DNA of 24,150 nucleotides. It comes from Verrucomicrobia bacterium 12-59-8. GTDB taxonomy: Bacteria; Verrucomicrobiota; Verrucomicrobiae; Verrucomicrobiales; Verrucomicrobiaceae. The notes under the pieces were generated by a model. That model was given only the letters and a program-made list of their open reading frames with translations. It had not been told where the DNA came from and made no database searches. Positions 17,901 through 22,792 of the stretch are shown piece by piece. Every line of letters starts with the position of its first letter. Within the stretch, counting starts at the first letter, position 1. Position numbers and translations under genes: made by a program. The stretch spans positions 1-24,150 of the forward strand of contig NCCR01000047.1 of the NCBI GenBank assembly GCA_002279765.1. Reading direction: 5' to 3'.

Positions 17901-20269
17901 CCGGGAAGACCCTCACCGTAGGTGGCACCGTGACCTTGGGCAGTGGCGCGGCTTCTTCCACCACCCTGTTCGAAGCCTCAGGGGCGGGTGCCTTCAGCGT
18001 CATCAACACAACCGGTACCGGAGTGACCTTCCTGGTGGGCAACTCAAACACGAACATCGCCACCGCCGACTTCCGTGCGCTGACCACCATGAGTGTCTCC
18101 CTAAACACCACCAGCGGCATTCTTCAGGTAGGCAGCACCTCTACCACCAACAGCACCGGTTTCGGCACTCTGATCCTGGCGCAAAACACGACCATCACCG
18201 CCAGCGCGTTGACCGTTGGCGGCGGCGGCTCCTACAACGGCAACGCCGGACAGGTCAACGTGCTGAAGCTCGGCACCACGAGCAACGTCATCAACGTTGA
18301 CGCGGTCAATATCGGCACCGGGTCGCGCGATCTGGGTTCCATCACCTTCTTCAATTCAAACGGCACCGTCACCATCCGTGCTGCTGACGGCGTGTCCGCT
18401 GCCGCCTTCAATATGGCTTCCATCAACGGCGTCACCGGAGCGGTGCTGCCTGCTGGCAATCGGAACACCTTTGATGTCACCGGACATACGGCGGATCTCC
18501 TGTTCAGCACGGTGACCATTGGCACTCAGACCGGGAGAACCGGACCGATGGACAACCTCTTTGCCTTCGACACAGGAACCCTGACCACCGGCAATCTCAC
18601 CATGGGGTCCAAGACCGCCGCTGGCAACAGCACCAACGTCATCAACCTCGGCGGCGGCATCGTCACCATCGGTTCCGGCACGGGCAACGCCGCCACTCTC
18701 GCCAGCAACACCAGCACCGGTGTCGTCAGCTCCATCATCAATGTCACAGCAGGCACCGTCACCATCGGCTCCGGCAGCGGTCAGGCGCTCATCATGGGCA
18801 GCAGCAACACCAGCACCGGCTCGACCACCACCGCCCTCAATGTTTCCGGTGGGAATGTCACTCTCGCCACCACCGGCACCACCGCCGTGACCATGGCCAA
18901 TGCCAATGCCGGCACTGCAAACGCCACCATTGGCATCACCAGCGGCACTCTGACCGTCCAGGGAGACATCGTGGGCGGCACGGGCGCAGGAACCCGCAAC
19001 GCCGCCATCACCCTCAACGGCGGCACACTGAACATGACCGGCAGATCCATCGGTGCTTCGAGCAATGCCATCACCTTCAATGCCCAGTCCGGCACATTAA
19101 AAAATCTCGCCGAACTCAATGGCGGCGGTGCCTTCATCAAGACCACCACCGGCACTCTCTACATGGATGGCGTGAACTCCTACACCGGTGCCACGTCGGT
19201 CACGGCCGGAACGCTGCAATTCCTCAAGGAAACAGCGCTTTACAATAACACCCAGGCAAGCTGGACGGACACGCGTATCGTGGTCAGCAGCGGTGCCACC
19301 GCCGCATTCAATGTAGGCGGTGCAGGCGAGTTCACCGCTGCGGATGTGGACGTCATCAAGTCGCTCGGCACCGCCGGTGGCGGCTTCACCAATGGTTCGG
19401 TCCTAGGCTTGGATACCACCAACGCCGCCGGTGGCAGCTTCACCTATGACGGTGTTATCGCCAACACCAACGCCGGAGTAAACAGCGTCGGCTTCACGAA
19501 AATGGGTGCCAACACTCTCGCTCTCACCCAGACCAGCACCTACACCGGCCCCACCATAGTGGCTGCGGGCACCTTGCAGGTGGGCAATGGCACCAGCGGC
19601 GCTCTGGCCGGATCTGGCTCCGTCACTGTCAGCTCCGGCGCTGCACTTTCCGGCTCTGGCAGCATCGCCGGCAGCACTGTCATCAGCAGCGGTGCCGTCC
19701 TCGCACCAGGCGTGGGGGTCACTGGCTCCAACAATCAAACCCTGACTTTCACAGCGGCCAGCACGGCAGTGGATGTCCAGAATGGCGGCCAGATTCAGCT
19801 CGGCCTGACCTCCAGCACCCAATTCGATGCCGGCTACGACCTCTCGGGCGATGCCCTCACCTATTTGAACACCCACGGCGGTGCCACCGGCACTCCCTAC
19901 ACCACCATCTGGAACCAGTCGGGAAATTACGACAGCATCAAGCTGACCAACGGCACCTTCAATCTGGGTACCACCCTAGGTGGCACGGTCCTGGTGCTCG
20001 ATAACGGCTCCACTCTGACCTCCGGGAGTATCTTCAAGCTCCTCGACTGGAGCACGGTGGGAGATTTGAACTCTCTGAAAGGCTCTGGCACTTTCACCAT
20101 TGCGGATCTGGACCTCACAAGCCTGTCCCTGGGTTCCGGTCTCTTCTGGGACACCAGCGCCTTCACCACCTACGGCGTCATCGTCATTGTCCCCGAGCCT
20201 TCCCGCATCCTCCTTCTGCTGCTCGGCCTCTCAGGCCTCCTGCTCCGCCGCCGTCGCACAGTGCATTAA
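5972..20269 (+). CDS. Giant autotransporter-type beta-strand-repeat protein with PEP-CTERM tail (4,765 aa)
   Basis: This is an exported, probably surface or matrix protein; its ligand is unknown. Residues 1 to about 36 form a signal peptide (hydrophobic AMVYAMIICQFGLV, cleavage near NAA). A Trp-rich opening follows (YWDTD at 39-43, GSWDLSTSSWWDG). Most of the rest is built from passenger-type beta-strand repeats (PATR/TIGR02601 style): GxGTLxLxGxNTYTG followed by xTxIxxGTLxL. At least 17 can be read, for example near residues 669, 1573, 3902 and 4510, and they predict a long beta-helix. A second Trp-rich opening lies at residues 2037-2060. The last 26 residues are a PEP-CTERM tail: VPEPSR, a Leu-rich membrane segment and RRRR. 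There is no C-terminal autotransporter barrel, so export likely uses Sec plus exosortase-type sorting. The mature protein is rich in Gly, Thr, Ala, Ser and Asn, and I noticed no Cys beyond the signal peptide. The ATG at 5972 has no Shine-Dalgarno sequence. Confidence 0.88.
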   Translation: MKANHPLPNTLTFHGAMVYAMIICQFGLVSSPTNAATLYWDTDASTAGNNSAAGTGLGGTGSWDLSTSSWWDGAALGLWPNTAADTALFSAPSVLLPGLNTVTLSSGITAGQLTFRRSGYLLTGGDLTLAGGTPTLMASLGTTVTINSQILGTAGLTMLGGGTIRLGNNTNAYTGTTTISNGSIIITNESALGDDTSAIVVTGFNPAVTSTNLRGFGGGSLVLDGTGAGITISRDLLLQGQGPISDRGGAVISTGANTLSGTVTMGAPYVTTNLSTRIIAADGTLNFTGTLNVLGVATTTISSLGATNQAGASFYNITGVLAGSGTLEGSGGGTLFLNPTDSSGFSGTIRVSGSAASGQSVVRIDSPNVLGSRTAGTTSAVLDLNGGILAVLMDSPEVKVSNGSNANVYFRAASTIFADHTPNSSVKDQTVAFGNLSYEDGIVLTFNSRNGYGMSFTTSPVNGGNGDTTMTNNLQGGALLTFTGNFWSNTDNTGNRTMTISGNGNTLINGNVIGASASFVHNLTKSGTGTLTITGTGSTLDGAVSVSGGTLAVNDWRAINNNTGTINIGTSTTAATLSIIGNNVLQANLTTSKVINLAGTTGGATILANQTGTSPGLILNANFGATGGTSANAKTLTLGGTNIAQNTINGIIPNNDAGGAVNLTKVDTGTWVLAGANTYTGATTITSGILKLKANAAVSTIVADASAITFNQVNQYAGGTLEFVGQASVNNVETLGVLTPTLGSGTIKLTPGSGGTASLVFASLGTVGGGATVNIVAPTSSNTVSFTTAPVTSNIANAGLFYNGSDFAFVPGAGLAVRAPNYASDADFATSATALTTAKSNEITGSFSNAAVTIDSLKINGARALNMTGLLTIRTAGATNASGGIIQAGGSGSISGTGVSTGGSGVLVINVDGGANTLTLNAPITSTSTGGFTKAGAGTLVIAGLNAQTGTNSINEGTVQLAAGGRLSGGGTTVTLSIRQGAVFDLNGVNAATGIDDFNNNGTVTNTNAAAVTLTIGGGNGAGTSFGIIDETNGVINITKLGTGAMSWNGLSTYTGVTTIGSTGIVTVNNVADGGIASGFGAASNAAGNLVFTGTSTTQVYGGLSFAGTTNDFTDHLFTFNGGASGGARIQANGVNNATLSFTNTGALAFGSAATGNAQGLVLGGASTGDNRFFPIINDNGAAVTSVYKADAGVWYLEATNGYSGVTEIRGGILYANDGTSLPTASNLMLNGGAFATTGAFVRTLGTGAGQVQFTGTSAGGFSAGGSPLTVDLGSNPVWGSTPGFLDGGALLFNAISQTVSGFAKSDVTMLNGFQITKGTTLSGLSLTTTAASATVNLASGTTAGLTAGQTISGNPNIPAGATIANIISATQFTLSTATGVLAATGVATTASGDGYRQVNVGDFTSIGADFATISGVISGAGNLAKEGAGILNLRGDNTYTGQTLVRQGTLAVESLGNSATPGATSVGDSTVGNTNAGAILLGNGGTTVGILEYVGLGETSDRYIRLNTTTGANQIHADGVGALILTNVANDLVGGAKTLNLRGVNAAGNMITSQLSDNGGALGITVDGSAMWILTNSANDYTGTTTFSAGSLGIGDNHAFGTGNLDWSNGTLFSYGADRTITNVVRLVNNTVTAFAGDYSLTTTNVFQLLNAANNTGLNNNVVSGKSLTFAGATANLLTANRSFTVDGSGMTIINGDFTTSTAFGIVLTKTGDGVLQLNGSNSNYSLNNASTDIDRGILRMGTSNAIPSGAGFGGVLLTPELANADTATLDLNGTSQTINGLTANTDGVAVIDNTSASTASLTFGASDTAVSYGGGVGTYSIQNSGGGALSITKTGATAATISSGVSLTYTGSTNVNGGSLTIGSPLNGTTGLSVTNGSTLALTGGFAAPAAVTSVVVDNGSTLNLLDGTGNQLSQLTILTLGSSGGTMTTLRLNVGDGTTPGDNASTDLLGLLSGGSLNLFSGNKITLNLTDIGLSASQSYSLISSADGGLITGPLGASDWILGLTPGGFSSITIHQTDNLISITTGTLITGTTYWRGLSDNTWNGNINNWSQDKAGSIVALSTPGQGTDVIFQWDAASNAAVSTTLEQNFKVNSLTFEAATIGANTPSSVTIGSGVDPTYRLGIAPQVATDGIKITAGGPATVTISAPVRLGSDQTWTVADAGSVLSIGSLLGEADVIKSGAGRVTLSTAADLTFNSTLTADFTINAGALEILTATALGSTTNNNLATVTVGSGAAFYYNGAVNAAVTGVANKLTLAGGTLSVGGNAGNNYYTGTVNVSADSFINMRGSNSAVLTATQGNVVLSGAVSGAGKFTLDSISTLSAGNQLTGTLYFQADNSSWSGGINLIRGTIQTQTVTGLGTGNITASAGRIQFVTAGGTTYNLGQNITLDAPGGILELSADASGTPVSDMTVNLNGIITIGSAANANNALRISQASDNFSIINISNSLVLGNNASLSYQGSSVRPLIISAAISDGGLGYSLAINDELGTWGVTSQTVRLTGANSFSGDISLKEGTLEFNTVTNIAGAASSLGRGSSINITGTSSLRFMGDTNQSTNRPITANASFTLDASGTAGSIITYAGAITLATDNILTLIGTGESIISGGIIQPLGAASADLLVNAGTWTLRDNTVTIADDVIVTGVTTVLNLSTTGVLVAASPVGTSSGLYARTGATINLKANDVNGVANSGGLDFILLGDSGGPQPGILNTNGFSITVPRLDVGAIASGLDGLITGNGVITATYTGTDYAQGFRFFSGSIAANLAGGATILKQGLGTVTLSGDNSGLNGSVNALTRLDSGNLILDYSVNNTTKLPVTRGLDMRGGTLTLTGNASAATSQTIASFTLGNGGSNQIVINAGAGQDAVLNLGAITRANGSQDGTIRFYLPSGAQSATNGITTSTGLTNGVVGTAGFATVDDGTGVWFATKSGSNIVALVSTVNNAVTTWALADHITDDTTGFTGTVQGVGINSLRFDAAVGSDITVARGGVLNIASGGILVTSKVGGTPSIKGGILASSAAEIIVIQDSTQTFEISSDIRINHALTKSGAGTLLLTGNNVYTDETELQEGTLQVSGGNAIGDTSLVTLADDHDNTLQLLDDEVIGRLQGGSSTTGLNTLAVLDIGTHTLTVTQTSNTSYSGLLTGTGNLVVRGSANLNLNNVSTGFTGVITVDSGMLQLSGVGQINASIIRVNKGGALIIDNTGTTRSGTRILDTTAITLNSADGGFNGQTIVRGFSTRTDQDATLDETVGVVTAASGASYIGMEATTANDDSDIIASDISRLNNATLNIRGTNLGSTNVRNNQFRIVTASEATFISNNLVGGAGAAGTKNISIVPWAVGEDIGSNALAASNMGNSLVTYISGAGFRPLDFATEYNTLALAGTTENARESLSADLTGIAGKTVNSLVLNNAATAVVNVTGSGSGQTLGVTSGALLFTVSGAVTNTAYSTILGGFDNGVTVGGTNEYVISVINPNSSNSLTTGSTTIGSSIVTVASTTGLLAGMPVFGAGIPSGATVLSITDATRFVMSLPSTLSASSQTYQYATLENLTASISAPLSSTADITKSGRGTLILSGANTAGGGARKTTLNEGILQIAGLSNIGGATGSLVFAGGTLRLGAGFTDDISQRTIVFLQGGATIDTNGNDLVLAHSVGSGLGDLTKTGAGNLTLNAAATYTGDTIVAGGTLTLGADNATGVGGDLSIGAAATLNVGLSHITAGLVSTYGDSPAILGTGTITASAGFSFGNTGDISVAAVLAGSGGLLKTQTNMLTLSGLSTFSGPVEVQAGTLSFNTITSIGGGASSLGSVTNAQDGVIHMGLTTAATTLIYTGSGSTSDRTIGMQGTTGAVTLDSSGTGALVLGGVHFETAGNKTLTLKGLSDPLLANTLGAINEYGLGVLTLIKSDTNTWVFSAANSYSGATSINDGVLRFIADQNLAGALNFGSANSITTAGTLDLTSASATFAGALLVQTNTALETNQLLIGAGKTLTVGGTVTLGSGAASSTTLFEASGAGAFSVINTTGTGVTFLVGNSNTNIATADFRALTTMSVSLNTTSGILQVGSTSTTNSTGFGTLILAQNTTITASALTVGGGGSYNGNAGQVNVLKLGTTSNVINVDAVNIGTGSRDLGSITFFNSNGTVTIRAADGVSAAAFNMASINGVTGAVLPAGNRNTFDVTGHTADLLFSTVTIGTQTGRTGPMDNLFAFDTGTLTTGNLTMGSKTAAGNSTNVINLGGGIVTIGSGTGNAATLASNTSTGVVSSIINVTAGTVTIGSGSGQALIMGSSNTSTGSTTTALNVSGGNVTLATTGTTAVTMANANAGTANATIGITSGTLTVQGDIVGGTGAGTRNAAITLNGGTLNMTGRSIGASSNAITFNAQSGTLKNLAELNGGGAFIKTTTGTLYMDGVNSYTGATSVTAGTLQFLKETALYNNTQASWTDTRIVVSSGATAAFNVGGAGEFTAADVDVIKSLGTAGGGFTNGSVLGLDTTNAAGGSFTYDGVIANTNAGVNSVGFTKMGANTLALTQTSTYTGPTIVAAGTLQVGNGTSGALAGSGSVTVSSGAALSGSGSIAGSTVISSGAVLAPGVGVTGSNNQTLTFTAASTAVDVQNGGQIQLGLTSSTQFDAGYDLSGDALTYLNTHGGATGTPYTTIWNQSGNYDSIKLTNGTFNLGTTLGGTVLVLDNGSTLTSGSIFKLLDWSTVGDLNSLKGSGTFTIADLDLTSLSLGSGLFWDTSAFTTYGVIVIVPEPSRILLLLLGLSGLLLRRRRTVH
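11822..12250 (+). other. Internal junction of the giant protein: C-terminal-like block followed by a second N-terminal-like block
   Basis: Residues about 1950-2030 (LLSGGSLNLFSGNKITLNL, SYSLISSADGG, GFSSITIHQ) resemble the closing segment usual in these repeat proteins. The next block opens with TYWRG...TWNGNINNW...DVIFQW (from residue 2037). It repeats the Trp spacing of the protein's true N-terminus (LYWDTD...SWDLSTSSW...DTALF). The reading frame runs through without interruption, so this is a domain boundary and not a frameshift. Confidence 0.5.
18632..19069 (+). repeat. Tandem 99-bp (33-residue) coding repeats near the 3' end of the giant gene
   Basis: Three in-frame units start at 18632, 18731 and 18830 (33, 33 and 32 residues). 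They share the pattern xxxINxxxGxVTIGSGxGxA and then SNTSTG. Two shorter decayed units (ITSGTLTVQG, LNGGTLNMTG) follow to 19069. The regular period contrasts with the irregular repeats in the rest of the protein and points to local duplication. Confidence 0.6.
20189..20266 (+). other. PEP-CTERM sorting tail (coding)
   Basis: The last 26 codons (residues 4740-4765) give VPEPSR, then a Leu/Gly-rich hydrophobic stretch of about 14 residues, then RRRR and TVH. This three-part order (VPEP motif, membrane segment, basic end) is the PEP-CTERM signal recognised by exosortase-type enzymes in Gram-negative bacteria. No exosortase gene lies in the window. Confidence 0.85.
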
Positions 20270-20270
20270 T

Positions 20271-20288
20271 CGCTGCGGTTCGGCAGCG
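20271..20288 (+). terminator. Hairpin directly after the giant gene (weak terminator candidate)
   Basis: CGCTGC (20271-20276) pairs perfectly with GCAGCG (20283-20288) around GGTTCG, beginning one base after the TAA. The bases that follow (CTCTTGGG) are not a proper T-run. It may end transcription weakly or protect the 3' end of the mRNA. Confidence 0.35.
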
Positions 20289-20294
20289 CTCTTG

Positions 20295-20327
20295 GGTGGG
20301 GCGGCTTGCCCTCAAGCCGCCGCCGCC
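20295..20327 (+). repeat. Hairpin repeat, copy 2 (REP-like)
   Basis: This is the best-formed copy. GGCGGCTTG (20300-20308) pairs perfectly with CAAGCCGCC (20313-20321) around CCCT, and CGCCGCCGG follows. CAGCGCT stands a few bases upstream, as it does before copy 3. Orientation is the same as copies 1 and 3. Confidence 0.7.
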
Positions 20328-20433
20328 GGAGCCCACGACACCTCATCTCTGCCGCGCTTCATGACCGTCAAAACGGATTTCCGGCAAGCAGTTGGACCAA
20401 GCGCCCAACCTCGCGCCGGGCACGCTCAGCGCT

Positions 20434-20469
20434 GGTAGGGCGGGGCTGTCCTCAGCCCGCCGCCGCCGA
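20434..20469 (+). repeat. Hairpin repeat, copy 3 (REP-like)
   Basis: GGTAGGGCGGGGCTG, then TCCT, then CAGCCCGCCGCCGCCG. Arms 20439-20448 and 20453-20461 pair with one bulged G. The arm sequence differs from copy 2, yet both arms changed together, so pairing is kept (GCTG/CAGC against CTTG/CAAG). It is preceded by CAGCGCT like copy 2 and lies about 140 nt after it. Confidence 0.65.
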
Positions 20470-20701
20470 AGCCCATGCCCTTCGCGCAAGGAACAGTCTG
20501 CTAAACGGAAATAAGTTCTGCAAATTGCTAGAACCACCCAAGCCACGGCAATTCACAGACTTCCCCCATCCGCCTCTCCGCTCACGATTCACCCAGCTCT
20601 GTTTTGTAGTCCCGGGTTCGCTTCGCGGCTACGCAGCAGCCGGTTCCGGTTCTCCGTTCGTAGTTAGGGCTTCAGCCTGTCCGGTTCTGACAACGCCCCC
20701 C

Positions 20702-21757
20702 TCACCGCCCCACTTCCAGCAGCGTCGGCAGCTTGTGCAGCGGTGTGAACTCAGGAGTGGCAACTCCCACCGCCGGTTTCGTTGCCTGCGGATCGCTCGA
20801 CTTCAAATACCGAAACAGCTCGCTCTCCGTGGTAAAAATCATCGTCGTGTCAGAGGTGATCAGCTGCTTGTACGTCTCCATCGTCTTGAGGAAATCAAAC
20901 AGCTGCGCCGCTTCCGGTGTCTGGTTGTACGCCTTCGCATAAATCTCCGTCGCCTTCGCATCCGCCGTGCCTTCGAGTTCCTGCACCTTGCGGTACGCTT
21001 CGGACTCGATGGTCGCCAGATCACGCTCACGCTCACCATTGATCTTCGCCGCCTCGCCTTCGCCTTCCGCACGGTGCAGCTTGGCAATCTGCTCACGCTC
21101 AGAAATCATGCGCTGATGGATCGACTTGCTCACCGTCGGATCGTAATCAATGCGCTTGAAGCGCACATCCAGCAGCCGGATGCCATAACCCTCAATCTTC
21201 GGGATGGCATTCTTGAGAATCTCCGCCTCAAGTTCGACACGACCATATGTGATCGGCGGCAGCACTCCCAGACGTGTATCCGCAGTCGAAGGCGTGCTGC
21301 CCGTCGTGGTGACATTGCTCTCATCACGCACCGCTTTCCGGTCCTTCGTGGTCCGCACCGCTTCGATGAATTCATGCTTCGCGATGACGATGCGCGTCTC
21401 GCTCGCCAAGATGTCATCCAGCCGCGACAGCGCACGCCGCTCATCCGTGAGCTGGCGGAAAAACACCAGCGGGTCGTTGATCTCCCAGCGGCCAAACGCA
21501 TCCACCACCACGATGACCTTGTCCTTCGTCGTCATGTTGGCCGAAGGGCCGTCCCATTCCAGCACCCGTTTGTCCAGGCGGTTGATGGTCTGTACAAAAG
21601 GCGTCTTCCAGTGCAGACCCGCGTCACGGATGGACTCTCCCACCGGCTTGCCGAACTGGGTGATCACCACCTGCTCCGTCTCGCTGACGGTGTACAAACC
21701 AGAGCTCGCCACGAAGACCAGCGCGAGAACAACTATCAAAAGAAGGGAGGATTTCAT
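20702..21757 (-). CDS. hflC: HflC, band-7 (SPFH) membrane protein modulating FtsH
   Basis: HflC forms with HflK a large ring in the inner membrane that encloses and regulates the FtsH protease. The 351-aa protein begins with an uncleaved membrane anchor (about residues 4-22), followed by the band-7 domain: YTVSETEQVVITQFGKPVG, GLHWKTPFVQTINRLDKR and DAFGRWEINDPLVFF. A helical, coiled-coil-like region follows (IHQRMISEREQIAKLHRAEGEGEAAK in broken form, with many Ala, Glu and Arg). The usual end, FDFLKTMETYKQL and then TTMIFTTESELFRYL, is present. The segment around 180-200 (VTTTGSTPSTADT) is a Ser/Thr-rich insertion compared with what I know of E. coli HflC. The start overlaps the hflK stop in ATGA, so translation is coupled. 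No ftsH is in the window. Confidence 0.93.
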   Translation of the reverse strand: MKSSLLLIVVLALVFVASSGLYTVSETEQVVITQFGKPVGESIRDAGLHWKTPFVQTINRLDKRVLEWDGPSANMTTKDKVIVVVDAFGRWEINDPLVFFRQLTDERRALSRLDDILASETRIVIAKHEFIEAVRTTKDRKAVRDESNVTTTGSTPSTADTRLGVLPPITYGRVELEAEILKNAIPKIEGYGIRLLDVRFKRIDYDPTVSKSIHQRMISEREQIAKLHRAEGEGEAAKINGERERDLATIESEAYRKVQELEGTADAKATEIYAKAYNQTPEAAQLFDFLKTMETYKQLITSDTTMIFTTESELFRYLKSSDPQATKPAVGVATPEFTPLHKLPTLLEVGR

Positions 21758-22755
21758 CGTGTGGCAGGGGCAGGTGTGGTTTGCGGTTCCGCCTGGCGGA
21801 GATTCATGAGCGGTAGAAACGAGGAGGCCTTGTCATCCAGAATGATCTTGCCCGGCACTTGGGACAGCACCTCGCCCATCGTTTCCAAATACAGGCGCTT
21901 CTTGGTCACCTCCGGTGCCTTCAGGTATTCGGCCAGCACAGACTTGAACCGGGCCGCATCACCTTCAGCTTCATTGATGCGTTTGGCCGCGTAGCCTTCG
22001 GCACCTTTGAGCTTCTGCTCCGCTTCGCCACGCGCTTTCGGGATGATCTCATTGTAATTCCCGCTCGCCGCATTGATCGAGGACTCCTTCTCCTGCTTCG
22101 CGCGGTTCACATCACTGAAGCTCGCCTTCACATCGTCCGGGGGATTGATGTTCCCCAGCTGGATCTGGTCAATCCGCACGCCCATGTTCAGCGCCGCCAC
22201 CAGTTCGCGCAGGCGTTCCGCGCATTTGGTCTCCATTTCCTGTCGGCCAATGGTCAGCACTTCATCCACCGTACGATCGCCCACCACCTCGCGCATCACC
22301 GCTTGGGACAGGTCGCGCAGCGTCGGCACCGGCTCGCGAAAATTGAACACATACGCCACCGGATCGCTGATGTGGTACTGCACCACCCATTCCACCATCG
22401 CCGTGTTCAGATCCCCGGTGACCATCGTCTTTTCACCCTCCTGTTCACGAGCATCCACAAACTGATACGGGTTGGTCGCACCCCGGGTGCCAAAGCCAAA
22501 TTCCAGCTTCTGCTGACGCAAAATCTCCACCAGCGTGATCTGGTCGATGCCCCACGGCAGCTTGAAGTGCAGCCCGGGGGTTTCCGTCTTCAAGTAACCA
22601 CCAAAGCGCTGCACCACCGCCACGGATTCCGCCGGAACCTGATAGATCCCGGAATACACGCCAACCAGCAGAAACAGCACTCCAACACCAATGATAGCGA
22701 GTCGCGGGTTGAGGTGGATTTCGGGCGCATTCGCAAAGGGTCGTATCTCACTCAT
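21754..22755 (-). CDS. hflK: HflK, band-7 (SPFH) membrane protein partner of HflC
   Basis: HflK pairs with HflC in the FtsH-regulating inner-membrane complex. The 333-aa protein has a short cytoplasmic N-terminus, one membrane segment (about 18-40) and a band-7 domain with the HflK hallmarks VPAESVAVVQRFGGY, PGLHFKLPWGID, MVTGDLNTAMVEWVVQY and RTVDEVLTIGRQE. A helical region follows with NPPDDVKASFSDVNRAKQEK and NEIIPKARGEAEQ. It is shorter than the E. coli protein (about 419 aa), mainly because the long Gly-rich cytoplasmic N-terminus is missing. The short C-terminal tail is Pro/Thr-rich. The gene begins 37 nt after the denD-like gene on the same strand and overlaps hflC by 4 nt. No Shine-Dalgarno sequence is evident. 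Confidence 0.93.
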   Translation of the reverse strand: MSEIRPFANAPEIHLNPRLAIIGVGVLFLLVGVYSGIYQVPAESVAVVQRFGGYLKTETPGLHFKLPWGIDQITLVEILRQQKLEFGFGTRGATNPYQFVDAREQEGEKTMVTGDLNTAMVEWVVQYHISDPVAYVFNFREPVPTLRDLSQAVMREVVGDRTVDEVLTIGRQEMETKCAERLRELVAALNMGVRIDQIQLGNINPPDDVKASFSDVNRAKQEKESSINAASGNYNEIIPKARGEAEQKLKGAEGYAAKRINEAEGDAARFKSVLAEYLKAPEVTKKRLYLETMGEVLSQVPGKIILDDKASSFLPLMNLRQAEPQTTPAPATR

Positions 22756-22792
22756 GCAACGAGGCTACCGCATTCCACGGTCACGGCAAAGC

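Larger units (their letters stand above)
20270..20701. other. 432-nt non-coding region between the giant gene and hflC
   Basis: No gene is supported here. It lies between two converging genes and is dominated by hairpins: one directly after the giant gene's stop (20271-20288) and two copies of a dispersed hairpin repeat (20295-20327 and 20434-20469). From 20595 onward comes a patch with short palindromes (CGGCT/AGCCG near 20630, GGCTTCAGCC near 20668) that may be another degenerate repeat. No T-run was found to make a convincing intrinsic terminator for either flanking gene. Confidence 0.55.

Noticed and set aside
18600..19070. CRISPR-like array
   Set aside because: The repeats are in-frame, diverged protein-coding units without constant repeats and unique spacers.
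20100..20269. Autotransporter beta-barrel at the C-terminus of the giant protein
   Set aside because: The end is a VPEP-membrane-RRRR tail, and no alternating amphipathic strand pattern of about 250 residues or terminal aromatic residue is present.
20306..21994. 562-codon plus-strand open frame across hflC and part of hflK
   Set aside because: It is antisense to two well-recognised genes. Its product is Arg/His/Leu-rich with no motif, as expected for a shadow frame.
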